From: an uncultured Porphyromonadaceae bacterium
GTDB taxonomy: Bacteria; Bacteroidota; Bacteroidia; Bacteroidales; Muribaculaceae
Reading direction: 5' to 3'
Assembly (NCBI GenBank): GCA_947178165.1
Contig: CAMWXH010000013.1
Coordinates: forward strand, 1-40,144
Length of the DNA stretch: 40,144 nucleotides
The notes below the pieces were generated by a model that had not been told where the DNA came from, made no database searches, and worked only from the letters and a program-made list of their open reading frames with translations. Each line of letters begins with the position of its first letter. Position 1 is the first letter of the stretch. Shown here piece by piece: positions 34,530 through 40,144 of this stretch. The translations under genes and the position numbers were made by a program.

Positions 34530-34847
34530 AACCGGAAATCAATAACAGGATGTGTCAAATTATGTTTATTCTTCCGATACATCATCATTATCTTATAAAA
34601 CGATATGAAGGCACGTTTATTTGATGGATCCCTATCTTCGTGTCTTTAACGTTTTCTGTGTCTAATCAGAGGATGCTTGAGGGTGGATAACTTGAGGGTG
34701 GGATAAAAGGAAAGAAGGTGTGCCAAATTTTCGAATTTTGACACACCGTCTTTGCAATATTGGAATTTTCTTAAATTTACTTCTTTAAAAAGAGGTGTTA
34801 AATGAGAATAAAGCAAAAATAGGCGTTAAGTTAAAATGACTTTTACG
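34530..34847. other. Gap between the TPR regulator and frr
   Basis: A 318-bp AT-rich gap. It should hold the promoter of the regulator gene (minus strand) and the 3' end of the pyrH-frr transcript, for which a hairpin is annotated at 34717-34747. GAGGGTGG is repeated at 34679 and 34694 (CTTGAGGGTGG twice, 17 bp apart). I see no convincing -33/-7 pair and no coding frame. Confidence 0.5.
34717..34747 (-). terminator. Intrinsic terminator of the pyrH-frr transcript
   Basis: A 31-nt imperfect palindrome, GGTGTG...CACACC with matching CAAA/TTTG inside and two mismatches. On the minus strand it is followed by a pyrimidine-rich TTCTTTCCTTTT. It lies 100 bp beyond the frr stop. Confidence 0.6.
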
Positions 34848-35405
34848 TCACACAGTGAGGATTTCTTTCTCCTTTTCTGCGAACACGGCGTCGATTTTCT
34901 TCATATATTTGTCGTGAAGTTTCTGAACGTCGTTCTCGGCATCCTTCTCCACATCTTCGCTGAGGCCTTTCTTGATCTCTTTCTTCAAGCCATCGATGGC
35001 TTCGCGACGCGCGTTGCGAACCGATACTTTGGCATTCTCGGCCTCACCTTTGCTTTGCTTCACGAGCGCCTTGCGGCGATCTTCGGTAAGCGGAGGGATG
35101 GAGAGCCGGATCACTTCACCGTTGTTCTCGGGAGTAATTCCTAACTCTGAGTTGATGATCGCTTTCTCAATCTCCTTGAACATCGATTTCTCCCACGGGG
35201 TGATGGCGATGGTGCGGGCATCAGGCACACTGACATTAGCCACGTTTGAGATTGGGGCAAGCGAACCGTAATAGTCAACACGGATTCCGTCGAGAAGTTT
35301 TGGGGATGCCTTTCCGGCGCGGATATGGCTCAGAGTGTCTTCCAGATATTCCACAGCAAGCTGCATGGAATCTTCTGCATTCGATAAATATTCTTTAACT
35401 TCCAT
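34848..35405 (-). CDS. frr: Ribosome recycling factor
   Basis: A 185-aa protein of standard RRF length. Signature segments: [20 protein letters not shown] (near 21-40, the conserved R-x-G-R/K-A region), [54 protein letters not shown] and the helical C-terminal [14 protein letters not shown]. With EF-G it splits post-termination ribosomes. It follows pyrH on the minus strand with a 58-bp gap containing a CATGATG-type repeat. The pyrH-frr pair is common across bacteria. Confidence 0.97.
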   Translation of the reverse strand: MEVKEYLSNAEDSMQLAVEYLEDTLSHIRAGKASPKLLDGIRVDYYGSLAPISNVANVSVPDARTIAITPWEKSMFKEIEKAIINSELGITPENNGEVIRLSIPPLTEDRRKALVKQSKGEAENAKVSVRNARREAIDGLKKEIKKGLSEDVEKDAENDVQKLHDKYMKKIDAVFAEKEKEILTV

Positions 35406-35424
35406 ATATTTTGAATTTAATTAT

Positions 35425-35461
35425 AGTCATGGGAAATCATGATGCGACACGATAAATCTTG
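35425..35461. repeat. CATGATG-rich intergenic repeat, site C
   Basis: Lies between pyrH and frr. AAATCATGATGCGACA at 35434-35449 is identical to 2870-2885 (site A), and GATAAATC also follows in both sequence contexts, in altered order. Shorter than the other copies. It reaches to within two bases of the pyrH stop codon. Confidence 0.65.
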
Positions 35462-35463
35462 CT

Positions 35464-36174
35464 TTATTTTGCTTTGACGAGGGTTCCGACGTTGTCGCCC
35501 GAGAGCATTTTCTTGAGGTTTCCTTCGATATCCATGTTGAATACATATATGGGCATCCCGTTCTCCTTGCAAAGTGCGGTGGCGGTGAGGTCCATCACCT
35601 TCAGTCCCCGTGCAAGCACCTCATCGTAGGTTATTTCATCGAATTTTTCAGCTTTGGGATCTTTCTCCGGATCGGCGGTGTAAACGCCGTCAACACGGGT
35701 TCCTTTAAGCATCACGTCGGCTTCGATTTCAATTGCGCGCAGGGCAGAGCCGGTGTCGGTGGTGAAATAGGGGTTGCCGGTGCCGCAGGATATGATTGCA
35801 ACTTTCCCCTCTTTCATTGCTTCTATTGCACGCCATTTGGAATAATGGATTCCGATGGGATGCATGTCAATTGCCGTGAATACCTGCGCGGGCTGTCCGA
35901 TAGCCTCAAGGGCGGAACTGAGGGCAAGGGAATTGATCACGGTGGCAAGCATTCCCATCTGGTCGCCTTTCACACGGTCGAACCCGGCGCCGGCGCCGGA
36001 AAGCCCGCGGAAGATGTTGCCTCCGCCGATTACGATTCCAATCTGCACGCCTGTGTCGGCCATCTCCTTTATCTGGCGCGCGTATGAATTTAGACGTTCC
36101 GTGTCTATGCCTGTGCCGTGACCGGCGGCAAGTGACTCTCCCGAGAGTTTAAGCAGTATTCTTGTATATTTCAT
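35464..36174 (-). CDS. pyrH: UMP kinase
   Basis: A 236-aa amino-acid-kinase-fold enzyme. ILLKLSGESLAAG (6-18) binds ATP phosphates, GIVIGGGNIFRG (46-57) and GDQMGMLATVINSLAL shape the UMP site, and TGNPYFTTDTGSALRAIEIE plus MLKGTRVDGVYTADPEKDP is the typical nucleotide region. It converts UMP to UDP in pyrimidine metabolism. It heads the pyrH-frr operon on the minus strand; a TAACTTTG -7 box lies about 55 bp upstream. Nothing unusual in length or motifs. Confidence 0.97.
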   Translation of the reverse strand: MKYTRILLKLSGESLAAGHGTGIDTERLNSYARQIKEMADTGVQIGIVIGGGNIFRGLSGAGAGFDRVKGDQMGMLATVINSLALSSALEAIGQPAQVFTAIDMHPIGIHYSKWRAIEAMKEGKVAIISCGTGNPYFTTDTGSALRAIEIEADVMLKGTRVDGVYTADPEKDPKAEKFDEITYDEVLARGLKVMDLTATALCKENGMPIYVFNMDIEGNLKKMLSGDNVGTLVKAK

Positions 36175-36228
36175 CCTGTTTTTTCGTTATTTCTCCTATA
36201 TGAAGTGGTTTAATCAACTTCTTACCCT

Positions 36229-36236
36229 CAAAGTTA
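36229..36236 (-). promoter_or_regulatory. Candidate -7 box for pyrH-frr
   Basis: Minus strand TAACTTTG matches TAnnTTTG and lies 54 bp upstream of the pyrH start. The -33 region is T-rich but without a clean TTTG at 19-21 bp. Confidence 0.5.
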
Positions 36237-36300
36237 ATATAAAATTAGAAAAGAATGAAGAGTAAAGTTAAAATAAGTATAAAGATTAGAAGATTTTTTG

Positions 36301-36308
36301 TAATTTTG
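36301..36308 (+). promoter_or_regulatory. Candidate -7 box for the polyprenyl synthase gene, giving a very short leader
   Basis: TAATTTTG matches TAnnTTTG and ends only 8 bp before the ATG at 36317. Transcription starting a few bases downstream would give an almost leaderless mRNA. The -33 box is weak. Confidence 0.5.
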
Positions 36309-36316
36309 TAGCTCTT

Positions 36317-37291
36317 ATGGAGCAATTTGAAAAAATAAGAATGAGGCTTGACCCTGAGCTTAAGGCAATGAACGAAATCATTACCGACACATTGCGCACG
36401 GGCAACCGGATGATGAATGGAATTGTGACCACCTATCTTGAAAAGAAAGGGAAGCAGATCCGTCCTATCCTTGTTATTTTAAGCGCGAAGATGTTCGGAG
36501 ATGTGAATGAGGATGTGCTGCACGCCGGAGCGTCGCTCGAAATGCTCCACAATGCGTCGCTCATTCACGATGATGTTGTCGATGAGACGGAGCTCCGGAG
36601 GGGTGAATCCACAATCAATCGTATGTGGGGGAACCACGTGGCCGTTCTGGTGGGTGACTTCTTTGTGTCGAATGCCCTTGCCGCCGGAATCAAGACAGGA
36701 CACCTATCCATCATATCCGCGTTGTCGGCTCTTGGGAAAGAGCTTTCTCTCGGAGAGATAGACCAGATCACCAATGCGCGTGAGCACCATTTCGATGAGG
36801 CAAGCTATTTTATGATGATCCGCAAGAAGACTGCCTCGCTCTTTATGCATTGCGTCAAGATGGGTGCCGAAGCGGTCAATGCGCCTCAGGAAGAGATTGC
36901 TCCGATGGTTACATACGCCGAACTCTTAGGCCTCTGTTTCCAGATAAAGGATGATATTTTTGATTATTACGACAATCCTCAGATAGGGAAGCCCACGGGG
37001 AATGACCTTCGCGAGGGGAAAGTGACTCTCCCGCTTCTTTATGCGCTCAATAATGCTGACGAGGAGGACGCAGAGCAGATGCGGGAACTGATAAAGAAAG
37101 GGGATCTCTCCGCTGAGGAGATAAACCGTCTCATAGAGTTTGCAAAGATTGAAGGCGGGATTGACTATGCATTCGAGGTGATGCGCAAGATGCAGGAGGA
37201 GGCCAACGCAATCATAGACCGTTATCCTGACTCATCCTCCAAAGAGGCCTTCAAGGAGATATTCGAATTCATAATTTCAAGAGACAGATAA
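36317..37291 (+). CDS. Long-chain trans-polyprenyl diphosphate synthase
   Basis: The 324-aa enzyme has both aspartate-rich motifs of the polyprenyl synthetase family: HDDVVDE with D85, D86 and D89, and QIKDDIFDYYD with D212, D213 and D216. Also seen are GKQIRP (45-50), LRRGESTINRMWGNHVAVLV and KTASLFMHCV. It condenses isopentenyl diphosphate onto an allylic primer to make the quinone side chain, probably menaquinone in this lineage; chain length cannot be fixed by eye. It is convergent with rnhB, with a repeat element between. The chosen ATG matches the family N-terminus (helix before GNRMMNGIV), supporting the very short leader. Confidence 0.93.
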   Translation: MEQFEKIRMRLDPELKAMNEIITDTLRTGNRMMNGIVTTYLEKKGKQIRPILVILSAKMFGDVNEDVLHAGASLEMLHNASLIHDDVVDETELRRGESTINRMWGNHVAVLVGDFFVSNALAAGIKTGHLSIISALSALGKELSLGEIDQITNAREHHFDEASYFMMIRKKTASLFMHCVKMGAEAVNAPQEEIAPMVTYAELLGLCFQIKDDIFDYYDNPQIGKPTGNDLREGKVTLPLLYALNNADEEDAEQMRELIKKGDLSAEEINRLIEFAKIEGGIDYAFEVMRKMQEEANAIIDRYPDSSSKEAFKEIFEFIISRDR

Positions 37292-37353
37292 TGGCATCAT
37301 GATGCCATTAGGAATCATGATGAAACATGATAAAACATGGTGCATCATGATTA
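37292..37353. repeat. CATGATG-rich intergenic repeat, site D
   Basis: Begins right after the stop codon of the polyprenyl synthase. It has the perfect 14-nt palindrome GGCATCATGATGCC (37293-37306), then ATCATGATGAAACATGAT, and ends AACATGGTGCATCATGATTA (37334-37353), a 19/20 match to 11945-11964 in site B. It lies between two convergent genes and could form hairpins in both transcripts. Confidence 0.8.
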
Positions 37354-37363
37354 CAAATTAGCC

Positions 37364-37960
37364 TTAGGGCAGCAATCTGAAAGAGCGACGATGAATCGGC
37401 GTGATGCCGAGCCGTGCAATAGCTTCGCGATGCTCCTTTGTGGGATAGCCTGCGTTGCGATCCCATCCATAACCGGGATAAGATTCATTATATTTCAGCA
37501 TCAGTTCGTCGCGGTGGGTCTTGGCAAGTATTGACGCGGCCGCTATCGACATATATTTTCCGTCGCCCTTCACCACTGTGGTGTGCGGGATATCCATAAA
37601 AGATTCCGGGTCGCGATATGGGGTGAAACGGTTGCCATCCACAAGTATATGCTTCGGTCGAATTTTGAGGCAGTCGAGAGCCCGTTGCATGCCTGCAATC
37701 GAAGCCTTCAGTATATTTATGCGGTCAATCTCCTCCGGTTCCACCATCACCACTGCCCAGGCAAGTGCTTCGCGCTCGATGATCGGACGCAGCTCTTCCC
37801 TCCTCTTGGCTGATAGCTGTTTGGAGTCGTTGAGTCCCTCACACGAGAAATCAGGCGGTAGGATAACGGCAGCGCAGGAAACCGGGCCGCACAGACACCC
37901 ACGTCCGGCTTCGTCACATCCGGCCTCGGCTATTCCTTCTATCATATAAGGGAGAAGCAT
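37364..37960 (-). CDS. rnhB: Ribonuclease HII
   Basis: A 198-aa RNase HII. The catalytic acid pair D16-E17 lies in GCDEAGRGCLCGPV, D108 in HILVDGN, and the KGDGKYMSIAAASILAKTHRDE segment (131-152) carries the fourth acidic residue and the family signature. It removes RNA primers and single misinserted ribonucleotides from DNA. Starts at ATG 37960 or the internal M6 are both possible. The 5' gap is filled by a 5-unit octamer array that ends 6 nt before the ATG. The C-terminus is complete (GITPIHRRSF). Confidence 0.96.
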   Translation of the reverse strand: MLLPYMIEGIAEAGCDEAGRGCLCGPVSCAAVILPPDFSCEGLNDSKQLSAKRREELRPIIEREALAWAVVMVEPEEIDRINILKASIAGMQRALDCLKIRPKHILVDGNRFTPYRDPESFMDIPHTTVVKGDGKYMSIAAASILAKTHRDELMLKYNESYPGYGWDRNAGYPTKEHREAIARLGITPIHRRSFRLLP

Positions 37961-37966
37961 GCTCAG

Positions 37967-38006
37967 GTTATGGGGTTATAAGGTTATAGGGTTATGGGGT
38001 TATAGG
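37967..38006. repeat. Exact 8-bp-period tandem array (5 units), array F
   Basis: Units start at 37967, 37975, 37983, 37991 and 37999: GTTATGGG, GTTATAAG, GTTATAGG, GTTATGGG and GTTATAGG. The array fills the gap between the lipocalin-like gene and rnhB: 6 nt before the rnhB ATG and 9 nt from the lipoprotein stop. Orientation relative to the downstream gene is the same as in array E. Confidence 0.9.
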
Positions 38007-38015
38007 AGATCGAGG

Positions 38016-38432
38016 TCAGAATCTCCGGCAGGTGATGACGGTTCGGTCTGTCTTTAATACCAAGGCTTTCCCATCAAGTTTCACGATATCTAACGTTACC
38101 GGGTTTGAGAATATTCCATAACGGCCAAGCTGATTATTTACATTCTCCGGCTTAACGTAAGGGAAGTCGCAAGAGAGGGTGCCCCCTTTTTTGTCATAGC
38201 TCATATTCCCTGACATGATGCCGTTGCCTGTTAACTGGATTATGTGGAGATTAATGCAGATATATGATTGGTTGGCCGGCACAGAGACTTCCCCTGTTGA
38301 AACCTCTTCTATCGACATAATCTGCCACTGGCCATCGAGCTTCCCGTTATGGGAGGCTTTGTTGCAGGAGGGGAGAGATAGCAGAGCCACTGCAAGAGTA
38401 AATATAAGGGCTATATATTTTATAAACTTCAT
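38016..38432 (-). CDS. Lipocalin-like lipoprotein
   Basis: A 138-aa lipoprotein: signal peptide with lipobox LSLPSC (Cys23), then a small beta-barrel-like domain. It has the GQWQIMSIE opening strand seen in lipocalin-like / DUF4847-type Bacteroidetes proteins, internal strands SYICINLHIIQLTGNG, MSGNMSYDKKGG and LDIVKLDGKALVLKTDRTVI, and no catalytic motif. It is probably lipid-anchored in the outer membrane and may bind a small hydrophobic ligand, but this is only a fold-level inference. It lies between the Wzi-like gene (73-bp gap) and rnhB on the same strand. Confidence 0.68.
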   Translation of the reverse strand: MKFIKYIALIFTLAVALLSLPSCNKASHNGKLDGQWQIMSIEEVSTGEVSVPANQSYICINLHIIQLTGNGIMSGNMSYDKKGGTLSCDFPYVKPENVNNQLGRYGIFSNPVTLDIVKLDGKALVLKTDRTVITCRRF

Positions 38433-38505
38433 CTTTTCAGGAATTAAAAGGTGAAACGACTTGTGTTGCTTTAAGATTCAGCCAAGTTTTCTGATCTTCT
38501 CTTTG

Positions 38506-39981
38506 TTACTTGAGGAACCATCCGGTCTTGCTGATTTTCAATGAGACTCCATAGCTGTTGCCGAGCATCGAGCCGGCATCCATGCCGAAGCCTAACGCGC
38601 CTTCCCAGCCTTTAAGGCTCTTTGGCTTCCAGTTCACTTCAGCAAGCAGGTTGAAATTGCTTTTCACATCGGGCAGGGGGGTGGGGTATGTGCCCCATCC
38701 TTTTGAATAAGAGGCAAGGAGGCGATAACCAATTTCATCGGTAGGATTCCCTTTTATTCCTAAATGATGAGCCCAGACACGGTTGCAGAGGAAATATAAT
38801 TGATGATTGGCATTATATATTGGTGAAATGACAAGAGGATTCCCTATGCCCATTCCCCAGTGTTGCCAGCCATTATAATTATAGTTATTGTAATAGTTGT
38901 CGCGACCCGACACCTGTTCTGTTATCTCCGCGTTGTGATCCCAGTAAACCGCCCCTGACTGGTCTTTGGTGTATAGGAACTCATATACAGCTTCCGATAC
39001 CCAACGGTTTTTGGGGAAATGCGCTTCAACGCCGTAAAGGCCATCTTTCCAGGGATAATCGAAAGTCATCATGGAATGGTCCTCGAAGAAATGCTCATAA
39101 TATAGCTTCACGCTCCAGTCAGCGGCCGGTTTCCAAGCCAGGGCGAAATTCCAGGCACCGAGCATATTCCCTTCCACATTCAACTGGTCGCTGTCGGGTG
39201 TGTCGGTTCCTCCCTTCATAGGGATAATGGCTTTGATCCAGTTTTTCCAACCGCGTGGCATCTTTCCGATCAGCTCGCCATCCTTATATCGGTCTCCTCC
39301 GAATTGCGTTGCCATCTCCATTCCTATCTCTCCTACAAGAGGAAATTCGCGAGTATTACCTACACGGAATGATATTGCCTTGGAATGATAAAGGGTATTG
39401 AGAGTGTAAGATGTGCCGGGGCCGGCCCAAGATTTTATCCATCGGTTGTCGGTGAACATTCCGAAAGCACCATAGAGCTTCACGCCGAACCATCCTTTTG
39501 TTCCCCACACATCGGCATAGTCAAATATTCCAATCCTCACCTGGGGAATCGGGCGGGCATTCCCGGAAAACATCATGTTGCCGGAACCCAAATCGGAGTT
39601 GCGGATGAACCCGTTCAGTTCCTTTGAGCCTACAAGAAGGTTTAGGCAACGGTATTTTACCTCACCGTAAAGTTGCTGCACCACAAAAACAGAGGTGAAA
39701 CGAGCCGCTACAGCCAAGTCGGCTCCCGCGCCCCACGTGAACCGTTTTGTGGTGTCCATGTCGTGAAACACCCCTGCACGGAGATAAGCGTTGTTTCTGG
39801 TTATGGAGGAGAGCCCGTACTGGTTGTTAGCCATCCAGAATGGGGTGTGTTGGCCTCCTGCAAATGAGGCCCCGATTTCAGCATGGTAACGGATAGAGTC
39901 GTTCCATTCCCCCTTGGCGTTGAAGGCCGTTAAGGAGAGAAGGAGCGAGAGAAGCGGAAATAGGCGGCGAAGGTTGCTCAT
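38506..39981 (-). CDS. Wzi-like capsule assembly outer-membrane protein
   Basis: I start at ATG 39981 (MSNLRRLFPLLSLLLSLTAF, signal peptide to about NAKG). The open frame extending to 40083 runs into the tRNA and is rejected. The 491-aa product is a beta-barrel of the Wzi family: GASFAGGQHTPFWMANNQYG near the N-terminus, alternating amphipathic strands such as VKLYYEHFFEDHSMMTFDYP, then HFPKNRWVSEAVYEFLYT, and a final strand ending SLKISKTGWFLK. Wzi in E. coli binds capsule at the cell surface; in Bacteroidetes the family is broad and its role less defined. No capsule cluster is in the window. Confidence 0.85.
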   Translation of the reverse strand: MSNLRRLFPLLSLLLSLTAFNAKGEWNDSIRYHAEIGASFAGGQHTPFWMANNQYGLSSITRNNAYLRAGVFHDMDTTKRFTWGAGADLAVAARFTSVFVVQQLYGEVKYRCLNLLVGSKELNGFIRNSDLGSGNMMFSGNARPIPQVRIGIFDYADVWGTKGWFGVKLYGAFGMFTDNRWIKSWAGPGTSYTLNTLYHSKAISFRVGNTREFPLVGEIGMEMATQFGGDRYKDGELIGKMPRGWKNWIKAIIPMKGGTDTPDSDQLNVEGNMLGAWNFALAWKPAADWSVKLYYEHFFEDHSMMTFDYPWKDGLYGVEAHFPKNRWVSEAVYEFLYTKDQSGAVYWDHNAEITEQVSGRDNYYNNYNYNGWQHWGMGIGNPLVISPIYNANHQLYFLCNRVWAHHLGIKGNPTDEIGYRLLASYSKGWGTYPTPLPDVKSNFNLLAEVNWKPKSLKGWEGALGFGMDAGSMLGNSYGVSLKISKTGWFLK

Positions 39982-40017
39982 GTTGGAATAGTTTGGAGTG
40001 GGATTATGAAAAAATTT

Positions 40018-40051
40018 GAGACCGACGGTCAAAAAAAAGACTGCCGGTCTC
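40018..40051 (-). terminator. Hairpin downstream of tRNA-Glu
   Basis: Arms 40018-40030 and 40039-40051 (GAGACCGACGGTC / GACTGCCGGTCTC) pair with two imperfect positions around an A8 (T8 on the minus strand) loop. On the minus strand AAATTTTTTC follows. It lies 24 nt after the tRNA 3' end and probably ends its transcript. Confidence 0.6.
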
Positions 40052-40075
40052 GGGGATAGGATGGATTTGGGGAAG

Positions 40076-40144
40076 TAGTCCATAGGAGAGTCGAACTCCT
40101 CTTTAGAGAATGAAAATCTCTCGTCCTAACCGATAGACGAATGG
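40076..40144 (-). tRNA. tRNA-Glu (anticodon TTC), 5' end cut by the window
   Basis: Read on the minus strand the sequence has a D-arm GTCTATCGGTTAGGAC, an anticodon stem-loop AGAGA-TTTTCAT-TCTCT with anticodon TTC (plus-strand 112-114 of 40xxx, i.e. 40112-40114), a T-arm AGGAGTTCGACTCTCCT and a 3' acceptor ATGGACT with discriminator A at 40076. CCA is not encoded. The first three or so 5' bases lie outside the window. The 5' acceptor that is visible (CCAT) pairs with ATGG as expected. Confidence 0.93.

Noticed and set aside
39982..40083. N-terminal extension of the Wzi-like protein
   Set aside because: The upstream start codon lies inside the tRNA-Glu and the extension crosses a terminator hairpin; ATG 39981 gives a proper signal peptide.
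1..40144. Mobile element, prophage or integrated island spanning the window
   Set aside because: No transposase, integrase, phage structural gene or target-site duplication was seen; housekeeping genes are interspersed throughout.

Overview
This window reads as a chromosomal segment of a Bacteroidales bacterium. Support: TAnnTTTG-type -7 promoter boxes, weak Shine-Dalgarno signals, type IX secretion (T9SS) genes, proteins with T9SS C-terminal sorting signals, an Mfa1/FimB-type fimbrial operon, and lineage-restricted families (PCMD, DUF3575, DUF3868, DUF4294, Wzi-type capsule protein). T9SS genes together with the fimbrial cluster suggest a gut family such as Muribaculaceae or a Porphyromonas/Barnesiella relative rather than Bacteroides itself. 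That placement is inference. No insertion sequence, prophage, CRISPR array or rRNA was seen.

Layout. 1-1344: an AT-rich AbiEii-type toxin/antitoxin pair. 1345-2832: a Sel1-repeat exported protein divergent from a small TonB-C-domain protein. 2890-10652: a long minus-strand run, GT2 glycosyltransferase - SGNH hydrolase - rnpA - yidD - TatD hydrolase - porW - porX, that ends in a perfect 21-bp hairpin. 10870-15368: plus-strand PCMD protein, then dapB - lepB - WbqC-like - DUF4294. 15520-26366: a fimbrial operon with a near-consensus promoter, encoding DUF3575, DUF3868/OmpA-like, Mfa1-type major subunit, FimB/Mfa2-type subunit, and two large lipoproteins (604 and 1154 aa) that may form the accessory/tip part. 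26467-34529: minus-strand TPR-transmembrane-HTH regulator followed by three exported proteins with T9SS-like C-termini (a cleaved-adhesin protein, a C10 cysteine protease with leucine-rich repeats, and a beta-rich protein). 34848-40144: pyrH-frr, a polyprenyl synthase, rnhB, a lipocalin-like lipoprotein, a Wzi-like outer-membrane protein, and a tRNA-Glu cut by the window end.

How the parts fit. PorX and PorW belong to T9SS regulation and assembly, and the exported trio about 20 kb away carries plausible T9SS signals, so machinery and clients lie in one window. LepB provides signal-peptide cleavage for proteins exported through Sec.

The least explained features are two intergenic repeat families: CATGATG-rich elements at four sites downstream of genes, and an exact 8-bp-period GTTATARG tandem array that fills the gap directly before a start codon at two unrelated genes. 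Next are the regulator plus secreted-protease locus, and the fimbrial operon with its G8 tract and an unusual C-terminal extension on one subunit.
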